Positions 27,727-36,925 are shown, counted from the stretch's first letter. The stretch: DNA of 64,000 nt from Dolichospermum planctonicum (GCF_005402965.1 NZ_BJCF01000010.1:1-64000); one strand, 5' to 3'. Notes: generated by a model from the letters alone, not told the origin. Numbers and translations are program-made.

Positions 27727-28104
27727 ATGAGTACAAATACTTTTGATAATCATTATGTTACTTGCCCAATTTGTCAAAGAAATAACAGAACAACGCCAAT
27801 TAGGTCTTACATTGGTTTGTTTACCTGTCCTTATTGTCAAGAAAAGTTAGTTGTTTGCCAAAGTGGACATTATGTACGTGATCCGTTTATTTGGAGACAG
27901 ATGATGATCTCTTCGGATCTCCGTCGTCAAAGCCGACCTTTAGCCAGGATGATCAGAGATTTTATCTCTATTAAACGTCCTCTTTTGTCTTTGGTGCTGG
28001 GAAGTGTGGTTTTTTTGGCTATTATGACTATAACCCAAAACAATACGAGTCAAGATAGCCAAGAAATTACCCGAATCGAAAGCATCAACAAGGTTGAAAA
28101 ATAG
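27727..28104 (+). CDS. Small zinc-ribbon membrane protein, function unknown
   Basis: 125 residues. Two CxxC pairs (TCPICQ and TCPYCQ, about residues 13-16 and 34-37) form a probable zinc ribbon, and one transmembrane segment lies near residues 88-105 (SLVLGSVVFLAIM). A GAGG stretch lies shortly before the ATG. The polar C-terminus is ~20 residues. I do not recognise a named family. A family-2 element follows. Confidence 0.65.
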   Translation: MSTNTFDNHYVTCPICQRNNRTTPIRSYIGLFTCPYCQEKLVVCQSGHYVRDPFIWRQMMISSDLRRQSRPLARMIRDFISIKRPLLSLVLGSVVFLAIMTITQNNTSQDSQEITRIESINKVEK

Positions 28105-28126
28105 ATTTTTGTAGAAGCATGAACTG

Positions 28127-28237
28127 AATTTTGGATTTTAAATTTTGGATTGAAAACTCAAGATTTGCAAAGCTTTTAAGCCTTCAAATGTAAACACAAG
28201 AATAAATCTAAAATCCAAAATCTAAAATCTAAAATTG
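28127..28237. mobile_element. MITE-like element, family 2, copy at 28 kb
   Basis: The arms 'attttggattttaaatttt' and 'aatctaaaatccaaaatct' are inverted, built from 7-base 'ggatttt' units, and enclose ~60 bases of unique sequence. The architecture matches the insertion in tnpB at 53987-54171. It is non-coding. Confidence 0.6.
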
Positions 28238-28348
28238 TTTAACTGCTAGATTTATATGATAGCCAGCCTGGCCTGGCCATCTGAATGTACAGATATATCA
28301 GTAGGATACTCACCTCATTATGCCTCATTTACTTGCAATATTGTGTAA

Positions 28349-29704
28349 TTACCACATCCAATAATTAGATCTCATGAATAGAAATAGAGATATATAAGTT
28401 CCCCAAATGAGAATTTTTAGAAATTGCTTATCGCCTCGTTCTAGCAAAATTGCAGCTAAAGTCATAGTTAAAGCTACAGCCGCAAAAATGATCTGCAACT
28501 CAACTTTGTCTACAGTTCTCCAGCTAAAATAAATACTACCGGCAGAAGCAACCACCGCCAATATTGCTAAACTCGTTACCCAAGCACGGGGATAGCTTGA
28601 GAATAAAGGTACATTAGACATCTCTGTTAACCCAAACCCTAAGGCTAAAGCCAAACTAGGATAAATGGGGAGTATGTACCAGGGAAGTTTGACGCTAATG
28701 AGGGAAATAATGAATAAATAAACGCCAAACCAGACAATAATCAGTTTTGCCCAACTTAAGTTATTATTCTCCCAGGTGATACGGATAATTTGGGGTAGAA
28801 ATATCAACCAAGGCCATGTCCACTTACAGATTTCGAGGAGATAATACCAAGGTGGTTCTGAATTGCCATTAGTACCATTAGTACCATTAGTACCATTAGT
28901 ACCATTAGTAATAGTTTTGATATCGGACGAAAACATATTGATATCAAGTCTCAACGGATAACCATAGTGGAATAGCTCAAACCCATACCAACAAAGTACG
29001 GGTAGACAACCAATAAAAATACCCATCCAGAAATAATAACAAGTTAGCAGTCTGGGTGTATCCCAATAGAGAAATACTAAGACAATTGCACCCAAATAAA
29101 TGCCCGTTATGCCTTGAATTAGACAAATTAAGCCAAAACTAATGCCTATACCTAAACAGTAGCGTAAATCTCGACGCGATCGCAAGACAAACCACATCAT
29201 CAATATCAAAAAACTGACAACTGGGCCATTTAATATGGCCAACCTGCCATAACAGACAACAGGCAGCATTGTCAGATAAATTAAAGAACTATAAATAGCT
29301 ACCCAACGTTGGCGAAATATTTCTCTACCAATACAATATAACAAAGGTACAGAAATTGCCGTCAAAATCGCACCGGGTAGCCTGGTTGTCCAATGGTTAA
29401 CACCACCCAGGGAATAAGCTCCAGCAATTAGCCAGTGTATAAGGGGGGATGTATGATGATAGGGTTCACCATCTAAAGTGGGGTAAAGCCAGCGCATTGA
29501 ATCTGCTGGGGCTTGCCAAATTTCCCGTGCTACCTGTGCCACAATTGTCTCATCGCCATTTTGTAAAGGCAACCCCCCCAGATTAATGGTAAACAATATT
29601 ACTGCTGCCAATAGCAATACTAGCAACCAAAGCCAATCAATCTTCTTTTCAACCACACGGTGTTGTTTTTCCAGATGAGTCCAAACAAAACTTCCTTCTT
29701 GCAT
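28349..29704 (-). CDS. Glycosyltransferase family 39-like (ArnT/PMT) membrane protein
   Basis: 451 residues with about ten membrane helices. The first periplasmic loop carries the acidic pair in QNGDETIVAQVAREIW, and the helix pattern is that of dolichyl/undecaprenyl-phosphate-sugar mannosyltransferases. It probably moves a sugar from a lipid carrier to an unknown envelope acceptor. A loop near residue 265 contains five NGT tripeptides coded by a 9-bp tandem repeat (28866-28910). Stands alone. Confidence 0.82.
   Translation of the reverse strand: MQEGSFVWTHLEKQHRVVEKKIDWLWLLVLLLAAVILFTINLGGLPLQNGDETIVAQVAREIWQAPADSMRWLYPTLDGEPYHHTSPLIHWLIAGAYSLGGVNHWTTRLPGAILTAISVPLLYCIGREIFRQRWVAIYSSLIYLTMLPVVCYGRLAILNGPVVSFLILMMWFVLRSRRDLRYCLGIGISFGLICLIQGITGIYLGAIVLVFLYWDTPRLLTCYYFWMGIFIGCLPVLCWYGFELFHYGYPLRLDINMFSSDIKTITNGTNGTNGTNGTNGNSEPPWYYLLEICKWTWPWLIFLPQIIRITWENNNLSWAKLIIVWFGVYLFIISLISVKLPWYILPIYPSLALALGFGLTEMSNVPLFSSYPRAWVTSLAILAVVASAGSIYFSWRTVDKVELQIIFAAVALTMTLAAILLERGDKQFLKILIWGTYISLFLFMRSNYWMW
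28866..28910. repeat. 9-bp in-frame tandem repeat inside the GT39 gene
   Basis: Five copies of 'ccattagta' encode Asn-Gly-Thr repeats. Copy-number change would keep the frame, so it would alter loop length only. Confidence 0.85.
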
Positions 29705-29951
29705 ATTTTATTGGTAATATTATGACTGCTGGGGTTCATTACATAGAGATCAGAGGCAATCTCCAGTTTTACCATCCAGAACCTATATTTTAAACAATGG
29801 CTATATCCCAAATTAACTCAGTTTCTCAGGAACAGAGATAATTTTTTGGCGAAGATTTTCTTATTAATTTTTTAAAAAAGTTTACAAGCATTTTCCCTAT
29901 TAAATGATATAAATACTACTATCAGAAGTTAGTCAATTATCCCTAAGGAGA

Positions 29952-31562
29952 ATGTCAATGAACCTACCTTTCATTTTAGATGTGGCACTAGGCCTAATTT
30001 TTATTTACTTAATTTTAAGTCTACTGGCTTCAGAAATTCAAGAACTAATAACAACATTGCTGCAATGGCGTGCTGAACACTTGAGAAGATCCGTGGAAAT
30101 TTTCTTAGCTGGTGATGCTCAAAATTCAGAAAAGCCGGAAGTAATTCAACTAGTTAATAGAATTTATGGCAATCCTTTAATTCAAAGCATTAATCAAGAA
30201 GCCAAAGGTTTATTAGCAACTTTACCGCGCCGGGCGACTTGGGTATTTGCTTCATTCTTTAGTCTCTTGAGAAAGTCTAACTCTAGATTTAAAAAAGAAA
30301 CTGTTTTTGGTGATCAAAAACGTAGTGCGCCTTCCTATATTGGTGGAGACAATTTTGCCAATACTTTTATGGATACCCTACAATTGCCAACTCTGGTAAA
30401 AAAGATAACCCAAATCAGGCTAGAGAAATTCAAGAAAGAAAATTTAGATGAGATTATACAAGTTTTAATTACCTTGGAAAGTAGCATTAATAATCAAGAA
30501 TTATCGAGTGATTTTGCTAAAAGTATTGCTAAAGATTATAAGCAGTTGGAATTTGAGTATAATCGCATTGTTAATGAATTTCAAAACGAAAAATATGATA
30601 TATACATGAGTATAAATCTGATGAGAGATAGCCTGGACAAATATATATATTGTTTCGAGTCCAATATGGAAAATCATGAAGATATTCTCGATAAACCTTT
30701 ACGGGAACTAAAATTCCTGAGAAAAGATATTTTTGAAGATCCAGAAAAAGCCATAGTTCTGGGAGGGCTAAAACCTAATATCAATGAAATTGTCAAATCT
30801 ATTAAAAAAGGTAGTGATATTCATGATGAAGTTATAGCCAACCTCCAAGACAAAGATAGTGAAACTTATAAAAAAGTTAAAGAACTAATTGATATTTTAC
30901 CAGATTCTGTAGTCAATGGTATTGAAACTATGGCCAAACGGGTGCAAATGAGAGCTAAAAGCACGGAAGAAGGAATTACTCTCTTGCGGAAAGAAATTGA
31001 AAATAGTTTTGATAGTTCTATGGAAAGAGCCGGTGGTGTTTATAAACGAAATGCAAAAGGAGTTGCCATTTTAATTGGTATAACTTTAGCTATTGCTACT
31101 AATACAGATACTTTTCATGTTATTAACCGTCTATCTAAGGATTCCTTATTGCGGGAAATAATTATTAAAAAGGCTGTAGAAGTAAAATCATCTAATGATT
31201 TAGGTATGAATCAACCAGATCCTAATGAGCTTTTAAAGGATGTTGAGTTACCAATTGGCTGGACAATCCCTAACTTAACACAGCAAATTTGTGGAGATGA
31301 TGTTTCTGCGGAAAATGCAATTTTTTGTGTAAGAGTAAAAAATGGTCAATCAAATGTTTCTGTAACGGAAATTGACTGGAAAAAGTTCCAAGTTAGTAAT
31401 TCACCTATTTTCAGAGTTTTGATTATGATTGGTGGTTGGTTTATTAGCGGTATTGCTATTGCTATGGGTGCGCCCTTTTGGTTTGATTTATTGAGTAAAG
31501 TTATGAATGTGCGCAACGCGGGTAAAAAAGGCAAACAATCATCTAAAAATCAAGATGAATAA
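29952..31562 (+). CDS. Two-helix membrane protein, conserved, function unknown
   Basis: 536 residues. An N-terminal membrane anchor (residues ~7-27) is followed by a long charged, largely helical region, a short hydrophobic stretch near residue 375, and a transmembrane segment near residues 495-517 (VLIMIGGWFISGIAIAMG). The region RSAPSYIGGDNFANTFMD is the most family-like part. AAGGAG lies a few bases before the ATG. I know of similar hypothetical proteins but no function. It ends in a terminator. Confidence 0.75.
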   Translation: MSMNLPFILDVALGLIFIYLILSLLASEIQELITTLLQWRAEHLRRSVEIFLAGDAQNSEKPEVIQLVNRIYGNPLIQSINQEAKGLLATLPRRATWVFASFFSLLRKSNSRFKKETVFGDQKRSAPSYIGGDNFANTFMDTLQLPTLVKKITQIRLEKFKKENLDEIIQVLITLESSINNQELSSDFAKSIAKDYKQLEFEYNRIVNEFQNEKYDIYMSINLMRDSLDKYIYCFESNMENHEDILDKPLRELKFLRKDIFEDPEKAIVLGGLKPNINEIVKSIKKGSDIHDEVIANLQDKDSETYKKVKELIDILPDSVVNGIETMAKRVQMRAKSTEEGITLLRKEIENSFDSSMERAGGVYKRNAKGVAILIGITLAIATNTDTFHVINRLSKDSLLREIIIKKAVEVKSSNDLGMNQPDPNELLKDVELPIGWTIPNLTQQICGDDVSAENAIFCVRVKNGQSNVSVTEIDWKKFQVSNSPIFRVLIMIGGWFISGIAIAMGAPFWFDLLSKVMNVRNAGKKGKQSSKNQDE

Positions 31563-31576
31563 TCTGAATAACGTAG

Positions 31577-31605
31577 ATACCTGACTTCTTAAATAAGTCG
31601 GGTAT
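31577..31605. terminator. Hairpin terminator between convergent genes
   Basis: The 11-bp arms 'atacctgactt' and 'aagtcgggtat' (one G-T wobble) have a seven-base loop. It lies between the 29952 gene and the recombinase gene and may serve both. Confidence 0.7.
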
Positions 31606-31613
31606 TTAGTAAT

Positions 31614-32942
31614 TTAGAAAATAAAAATTATCTGTAAATCCCATTCTTGATTTTGGCGAATAATTTGAATTTGTTGGATAAATTCGCGGAAGTAAAATCG
31701 TCGTTCTACTTCTGATAAATCCAACCAAAATTGGGGAATGGAAACAGCTTGAGCCACAGAACGCAAATTAACAGGAGGAAGAATGGCTAACTGAGCTTGA
31801 AGTTGAGAAATTTCTGTGCGGAGTTTGTAAGCTCTTAATTTTGCGGTTTCTGGATCTAAAATTCCAGTTTCTATAAAAGTGGGTAATTTCTCAAGAATTT
31901 CTTGTTGATGAGATATACTATCCCCTAAACTATTTTTAATAGCATCTAATTGGGGAAAATTCATTCCTGCTACAGCTAAAGGTAAATCTCGACAAACACT
32001 ATCAATGGTTTTTTCTAAAACTACTTGGTAAGGAATAGCACGACATTTTGGTTGTTGAGGACAGTTGATTGCGCGTAAATATAAATACTCTTTATCCTGA
32101 TGATTTTGGGTAACACGAGTCACAATCATCTGTGACTGACATTGATCACAAATAACTAAACCAGCTAAAGAACGGGGCGCACTAGCAGTGCGTGGTGGTA
32201 AAAGGCTGTTGCGTCGCAATAGTCTATCAACTTGCGCGGCTTCGGCTCTGGAAATGATAGCTGCGTGGGTATTAGAGATAATTTCACTATTTTGATAGGC
32301 GGTATCACCTCGATAAACTGGATTAGTTAACCACCGTCTCCCCGTAGTTACGGATATATTTTTGCCGTATTTTTTACTTAAAAACCGAACAGAATCGCGT
32401 AAAGAACCATAGAGTAAAAAGTGTTCAAAAAAATCTTTGACCACAGGTGAAGTAGTTCGATCAATAATATATTTACCATATTTACCCTGTCCTCTGCGGT
32501 AGCCATAGGGTGATTTTCCGGGTGGTGGTGAAGCTTCAAGACGATTACGAGCGTGTCCTTGACGAATGCGGCGACTACGGTGTTGATTTTGAATTTCTTG
32601 TAATAATTCTAGTAGTTCAGACCGGATTTGACTAGAATTGGATGTGTATGGTTGTTGTGTCGCAATTACTACGACTCCCATTGTTTCCACTTGCTTGAGG
32701 CGATCGCTTACTTCTGTTAAAGTATCACCTAATTCTTCTAAGTGCCGAACTAGTAGATAATGGACGGTTTCTGTTTGAGTTTGACAGTCAGTTAATAAGT
32801 CAGTTAATAATTGTTGTAGTTGGGTACGCTTTCCCAAATCCTGATAAATTCTATCTACCTCCCAACCCCAGTCACTGTGAGTGGGAAGAACATCTAATAG
32901 TGGATCAGTATAAGTATAAACAATTATTTTCACCATAGTCAC
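31614..32942 (-). CDS. XisF-like large serine-recombinase family protein with atypical catalytic domain
   Basis: 442 residues. The order matches large serine recombinases: a resolvase-like N-domain (~1-120), the 'recombinase' domain (SPYGYRRGQGKYGKYIIDR to NPVYRGDTAYQN), a zinc ribbon (LVICDQCQ ... CPQQPKCRAIPY) and a C-terminal helical region. The N-terminus reads VKIIVYTYTDPLLDVLP, where active enzymes have the catalytic Ser in a YxRVS motif, so catalysis is doubtful. From memory, similar proteins are widely conserved in cyanobacteria outside excisable elements. Start may be MVKII two codons later. The gene abuts an IS607-like element. Confidence 0.8.
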   Translation of the reverse strand: MTMVKIIVYTYTDPLLDVLPTHSDWGWEVDRIYQDLGKRTQLQQLLTDLLTDCQTQTETVHYLLVRHLEELGDTLTEVSDRLKQVETMGVVVIATQQPYTSNSSQIRSELLELLQEIQNQHRSRRIRQGHARNRLEASPPPGKSPYGYRRGQGKYGKYIIDRTTSPVVKDFFEHFLLYGSLRDSVRFLSKKYGKNISVTTGRRWLTNPVYRGDTAYQNSEIISNTHAAIISRAEAAQVDRLLRRNSLLPPRTASAPRSLAGLVICDQCQSQMIVTRVTQNHQDKEYLYLRAINCPQQPKCRAIPYQVVLEKTIDSVCRDLPLAVAGMNFPQLDAIKNSLGDSISHQQEILEKLPTFIETGILDPETAKLRAYKLRTEISQLQAQLAILPPVNLRSVAQAVSIPQFWLDLSEVERRFYFREFIQQIQIIRQNQEWDLQIIFIF

Positions 32943-32949
32943 GCAATTT

Positions 32950-33117
32950 TAGATTTGAGATTCCCCACGATTTACCCTTTGGGAACGTTTTGCGTACACC
33001 GCTATATAAAACCTACTCAAATCTACCTATCTACTGATAGGCTGATCCTTGAGTGTCGTTTACTTCCTGCTTCACTCTAAAAGTGTCGGCACTACTCAGT
33101 TCACAGGCTAAGACTGT
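32950..33117 (-). ncRNA. Candidate TnpB-associated guide RNA (reRNA) and right end of the IS607-like element
   Basis: The 3' flank of tnpB on the minus strand contains 'taaacgacactcaagg' and a hairpin 'cctatcagtagatagg'. TnpB nucleases use an RNA from the 3' end of their gene and element. The core matches the psbY-upstream remnant. The exact element boundary is not determinable by eye. Confidence 0.45.
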
Positions 33118-34203
33118 CTAGCTGACAGCTTTTGAGAGATTAATAGCTGCGTTTAAATCCCTGTCGCATTTCCATCCACAGCTATGACACTCAAACACTC
33201 TTTCACTCAATGACAGAGTTTCTTTTTTGACTCCACAATCAGCACAGGTTTTAGAACTAGGAAACCATCTATCAACTATGACTAATTTTGAGCCGTACAG
33301 TTGACATTTGTACTCTAATTGTCTCCTAAATTCATAAAACCCCATATCAGAAATTGCCTTGGCTAGTTTATGGTTAGCTAACATTCCTGACACATTTAAA
33401 TCCTCTATCACTATCACACCGTGGTTTTTGGCTACTAGCGTAGTTAACTTATGTAATGTATCTTTTCTGATATTCGCTATCTTTCCATGTAACTTAGCTA
33501 TTTTCAGTTGGGCTTTTTTCCAATTGTTTGAACCAATGACTTTATGTCTGTTTAACCATTGTAATCTCCTGAATTTATCTTCATACTTTTTATAAGATTT
33601 AGCACCTGTAATTACTTCACCTGTAGATAATGTCGCTAGGTTTTTTACTCCCAAATCTACACCGACAATATTGGTTAAATTAGATGCTTGTGGTTTTACT
33701 TCTATTTTGAAACTAATAAACCATCTATCAGCTTGACGACTGATGGTGACAGACTTAGGTATAACTTGTGGTAATCTTTCATAAGTCTTTAATATTCCTA
33801 GTTTGGGAACTTGAATTTTATTATTACCCAAGATTTTTACTGTTCCTTCTAAGGTAAAACTGTCATGTTTTCCTTTCTTTTTAAATCTGGGGACTCCTGA
33901 GATTTTTTGAAAACATCTATCCCAAGATTTTCTTAAATTCCTTAATGCTTCCTGTGGGGCTGATTTAGAACATTCATAATACCATTGATTTTCAGGTTTA
34001 ACTAAAGCTACTAACCATTTATGTAAATCTATTGCTGTAGGAAATTTGATTTTTTCTTGAGGATTATTTTGGTTATGGTGTAATATTTGTTTAGTTAATG
34101 ATAATCCCCAATTCCAAGCATGACGGGCTACTCCACAGTGTTTTACTATGTTTACCCGTTGATTTTGGTTGAACTTTAACTCAGTTTTAAAGCCTAGTAG
34201 CAA
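33118..34203 (-). CDS. tnpB: TnpB RNA-guided endonuclease (IS607/IS605 type), apparently intact
   Basis: 361 residues. The N-terminal HTH/wedge region is followed by a split RuvC: Asp in VGVDLGVKNLATL, Glu in VIVIEDLNVSGM, Asp in DRDLNAAINL, with the zinc ribbon CADCG ... CHSCG between the last two. All catalytic residues are present and the length is close to the family norm. It starts with TTG (34203), overlapping the tail of the tnpA remnant. TnpB cuts DNA beside the element's target motif using the guide RNA and helps the element persist. Confidence 0.9.
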   Translation of the reverse strand: MLLGFKTELKFNQNQRVNIVKHCGVARHAWNWGLSLTKQILHHNQNNPQEKIKFPTAIDLHKWLVALVKPENQWYYECSKSAPQEALRNLRKSWDRCFQKISGVPRFKKKGKHDSFTLEGTVKILGNNKIQVPKLGILKTYERLPQVIPKSVTISRQADRWFISFKIEVKPQASNLTNIVGVDLGVKNLATLSTGEVITGAKSYKKYEDKFRRLQWLNRHKVIGSNNWKKAQLKIAKLHGKIANIRKDTLHKLTTLVAKNHGVIVIEDLNVSGMLANHKLAKAISDMGFYEFRRQLEYKCQLYGSKLVIVDRWFPSSKTCADCGVKKETLSLSERVFECHSCGWKCDRDLNAAINLSKAVS

Positions 34204-34391
34204 TATCTTTTAACTCCTCTATAATTTTCTGGTTTTTATGACTTCTCGACCCATAAAGTCTAGCAGAAAATACTGTTATGTCCATTTGGGGTTCTTTCTG
34301 GTATTATTTTACCATCTAGTTCCCATCTTCTGAGAGTGGAAATACTCACACCTTTTAATTTTGCTGCCTCTGATATAGTTAATTTAGTCAT
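34204..34391 (-). pseudogene. tnpA: Internally deleted IS607 tnpA (serine transposase)
   Basis: The first 43 codons (34391-34260) encode a MerR-like helix-turn-helix, MTKLTISEAAKLKGVSISTL followed by RRWELDGKI, as in IS607 TnpA, and stop at TAG. The next ~60 bases, in another frame, read LYGSRSHKNQKIIEELKD, the usual TnpA C-terminus. The entire catalytic resolvase domain between them (roughly 130 residues) is missing. The element therefore cannot transpose alone. Confidence 0.75.
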
Positions 34392-34465
34392 ATCTCAAGT
34401 ATACAAGTATAGCATACTCATTGATGAGATATGAGTAGATTTAGATATACATTTTGATTCAGTTA

Positions 34466-34556
34466 CTAGCCCCCGATTGTTTATAAACTTGTTCTGGGGT
34501 TAGGTATTTCATCTTGCGGTTAAATCCGATTAACCCCAGTATACTACGTTATTTTG
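34466..34556 (-). pseudogene. Possible C-terminal scrap of another transposase
   Basis: A minus-strand frame reads LGLIGFNRKMKYLTPEQVYK then QSGASN and a stop. The LTPEQV-type ending resembles the tail of IS30- or IS3-type transposases, but the match is short. The DNA also forms an inverted repeat ('ctggggtta' / 'taaccccag'). Confidence 0.25.
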
Positions 34557-34575
34557 AGATTAAATGACCAGACTC

Positions 34576-35529
34576 CTAATCAACAGCGGTGGAACTCAAT
34601 TTCACTGCTTCCCATAAAACCATGTTTGGTGAGGTGGTGGGGAGAGGTTGATGGAGAGCAATCAGTTGTGTTAAAGTAGCCTTTAACTGTGTACGGGGGA
34701 CGATATCATCAACAAACCCATGTTTAAGTAAGTCCTCCGCAGTCTGAAAATCTTCAGGGAGTTTTTCCCGCAAAGTTTGTTCAATTACCCGTCTTCCAGC
34801 AAAACCAATTGTTGCTTTCGGTTCAGCGATGATAATATCACCTAACATGGCAAAACTGGCGGTAACACCTCCCGTGGTAGGGTTGGTTAAAACGGGAATA
34901 TATAATAGTTTAGAATCTCGGTGACGTTGTAGGGCGGCGGATATTTTTGCCATTTGCATTAAAGACAGCATTCCCTCCTGCATTCTCGCACCACCAGATG
35001 TGCAAATAATGACTACAGGATAACGCCTTTGGGTAGCTTGTTCAATCATGCGGGTGAGTTTTTCCCCGACGACAGAACCCATACTTCCACCCATAAATCG
35101 GAAGTCCATGACCCCTAATGCTATTGGAAGGGTATTAATTTGCCCTAACCCAGTTTTAACTGCATCTATCAGTCCTAGTTTTTCTTGGGTTTCTTTTAAA
35201 CGATCAATATAGGGTTTGCGATCGCGGAATTGTAAGGGATCGGTTGGGCATAAATCTTCATCTAATGGTTTCCATGTATTAACATCAATTAATTGACGAA
35301 TACGCTCATCACTATCAACCCGATGATGATAACCACATTCACTGCAAACCATTTGATTGGCTTTCAAATCTTTTGTATATGTTAAAACACCACACTTAGG
35401 GCATTTATGCCATAAACCATCAGCAATTTCCCGTTCTTGACGTTCTAAGTTGCTACTTCCCGATTTACGGCGATTTGCGAACCAATCCAATAGAGATTTT
35501 AAACCGCGTGATTCTTCGTTATTTGCCAT
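34576..35529 (-). CDS. accD: Acetyl-CoA carboxylase carboxyltransferase subunit beta
   Basis: 317 residues. The N-terminal zinc finger uses C43, C46, C62 and C65 (CPKCG ... CSECG), a bacterial and plastid AccD hallmark. The carboxyltransferase core includes [19 protein letters not shown] and [15 protein letters not shown]. It pairs with AccA to carboxylate acetyl-CoA, the first step of fatty acid synthesis. It stands alone, and a mobile element lies just downstream. Confidence 0.95.
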   Translation of the reverse strand: MANNEESRGLKSLLDWFANRRKSGSSNLERQEREIADGLWHKCPKCGVLTYTKDLKANQMVCSECGYHHRVDSDERIRQLIDVNTWKPLDEDLCPTDPLQFRDRKPYIDRLKETQEKLGLIDAVKTGLGQINTLPIALGVMDFRFMGGSMGSVVGEKLTRMIEQATQRRYPVVIICTSGGARMQEGMLSLMQMAKISAALQRHRDSKLLYIPVLTNPTTGGVTASFAMLGDIIIAEPKATIGFAGRRVIEQTLREKLPEDFQTAEDLLKHGFVDDIVPRTQLKATLTQLIALHQPLPTTSPNMVLWEAVKLSSTAVD

Positions 35530-35831
35530 TTTTATCTGAATCTAATTAGGTATGAGGTCAAAAATGATCAATATATTGTGATTGACATTAAGCGACCCGG
35601 AGGTGGAGATTGAGAGTTGTAGATTTTGGATTTGAGAAGGTTAGAATTATGACTTTTGTAACTGCTTTGACCTGGATGATTGCTTAGATATTACCAAAAT
35701 CTAATATCTTCATGGGGTGATCACAACTACAGTCAGAAAGGATAAAGATTTGGATTGATAAAATCATCAGCATGAGATAAAAAAGATTTAAAAGTTTGAT
35801 GTTAATATCCGGGTAACAATAATCTCATATA
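35530..35831. other. Intergenic region upstream of accD, no gene seen
   Basis: Contains the accD leader and a short 'gattttggatttgag' repeat scrap near 35632. I see no ORF or RNA gene. Confidence 0.4.
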
Positions 35832-35832
35832 T

Positions 35833-35869
35833 TGACACTCTCTGGTCTAAAGACACACAGATTCTTTAA
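35833..35869 (-). repeat. Solo TnpB-element right-end hairpin
   Basis: On the minus strand 'gaatctgtgtgtctttagac' leads through a hairpin to 'cagagagtgtcaat', the same plan (GAATC, hairpin, GTGTCAA) as at 53618-53655 and upstream of psbY. No tnpB coding sequence is recognisable next to it; the ORFs over 35832-36082 look unlike any protein I know. Confidence 0.4.
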
Positions 35870-36222
35870 GACTTGCTTAAAAGGAATAGTCAATTATTCC
35901 GCTACACGCTCAAAACAACTACCAGTACGACAGGTATTGCAATTGCGCTTACTTTTACGTTTTTTTGCTTTCCGAGTCCATCAAATTTTGGCGGTATTAC
36001 ACTCCATATTTTACCTTTACTTGTTTACCTAGGCTACAGTCAAATGCTGAAACGAGATAAATCAGGGGTTTCTCCTTATTAAAATACTTCTTCGTGTAGA
36101 TGGTTGTTCTTACTTGCGGTTTAATTATATCTTATGCTCGGCGAATAAATTCGCTGTTGGCACTTTCTCCACTGTCTAAAGCCAAGTGGCTTCCGTGCCT
36201 TTCGGCAATTTTCTGGTGAGAC

Positions 36223-36407
36223 AAAATAGTGTCACTGCTAAAGACAGTAATTACCGCACTTAAAGCTAGAAATGGTCCAAAGGGCATTTTTTGACCCATT
36301 TGCTGACGGGAGAGGATAATTGCTCCACTTCCTATTAATACACCCAAAATGCAGGAAATAAAACTCGCTAGTAGTAAATAACGCCATCCTCACCATGCTC
36401 CCATCAT
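36223..36407 (-). pseudogene. pilD: C-terminal fragment of prepilin peptidase (PilD/GspO), dead
   Basis: The minus-strand reading MMGAW-stop-GWRYLLLASFISCI continues into GVLIGSGAIILSRQQMGQKM and PFGPFLALSAVI, the last membrane helices of an A24 prepilin peptidase. A TGA replaces the expected Leu codon between GAW and GWRY. Upstream coding sequence is replaced by a tandem repeat (36411-36510). After VFSSDTILS the frame runs into a common intergenic repeat to 36132. About two thirds of the gene is missing. Confidence 0.7.
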
Positions 36408-36410
36408 AGG

Positions 36411-36510
36411 GGACAGGGGACAAGGAGGACAAGGAGGACAGGGGGACAAGGAGGACAAGGAGGACAAGGAGGACAGGGGGACAAGGAGGACAAGGAGGAC
36501 AGACAAGAGA
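36411..36510. repeat. 9-bp tandem repeat array (acaaggagg)
   Basis: About ten units of 'acaaggagg' with 'acaggggg' variants, abutting the truncated end of the pilD fragment. Confidence 0.9.
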
Positions 36511-36567
36511 TACAGAGATTAGATTTCTATTGTTTTCCCAAATGTACAATTAATTTTGCCCAGGTAA

Positions 36568-36825
36568 TTAATATATATAGGATTCGATTTGATTCAACGG
36601 GATAAAACATTCCTGTGGTAACAGCACTGGGTACTGAGTAAAAATAACTTTCCCCCGATGAGTGACTCGACTGATGGCGACTCCTGTAGCTTTTCCTACT
36701 ATTTCCGGGTGTACTTCACAGTAGGTATAGTAAATTTGACTAGCGGCTTTAATTATATTAGGGTCAATCAAAGACGGTTGATTTTTTTGTGGAAAGTTTG
36801 CTTGTTCTTGTTTTAAAGCGTACAC
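36568..36825 (-). CDS. Conserved cyanobacterial protein, function unknown
   Basis: 85 residues: SLIDPNIIKAASQIYYTYCE, then VHPEIVGKATGVAISRVTHR and QYPVLLPQECFIPL. No signal peptide or membrane segment. Its composition and density of conserved-looking motifs are those of a real gene, and I recall near-identical cyanobacterial hypotheticals. It is on the same strand as leuB, about 100 bases downstream of it. Confidence 0.7.
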   Translation of the reverse strand: MYALKQEQANFPQKNQPSLIDPNIIKAASQIYYTYCEVHPEIVGKATGVAISRVTHRGKVIFTQYPVLLPQECFIPLNQIESYIY

Positions 36826-36925
36826 AATTTGCTTTTATATAAGTTATAGATTTGCTGCCGTTTGACAAACTTAGTTTATCTGAAATTTTTAACATTATAG
36901 ATGTTAAAACTTCCAGATTTATACT

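Noticed and set aside
28349-29704. NGT repeats as true N-glycosylation sites
   Set aside because: They are explained by a 9-bp tandem repeat; N-glycosylation at such sequons is not established in cyanobacteria.
35832-36082. Two overlapping plus-strand ORFs of 66 and 69 residues
   Set aside because: They overlap in different frames, begin within a TnpB-type hairpin remnant and match nothing I know.
36411-36510. Possible CRISPR or protein-coding repeat
   Set aside because: It is a simple 9-mer tandem repeat; the ORF through it (36238-36549, minus) is low-complexity and out of frame with pilD.
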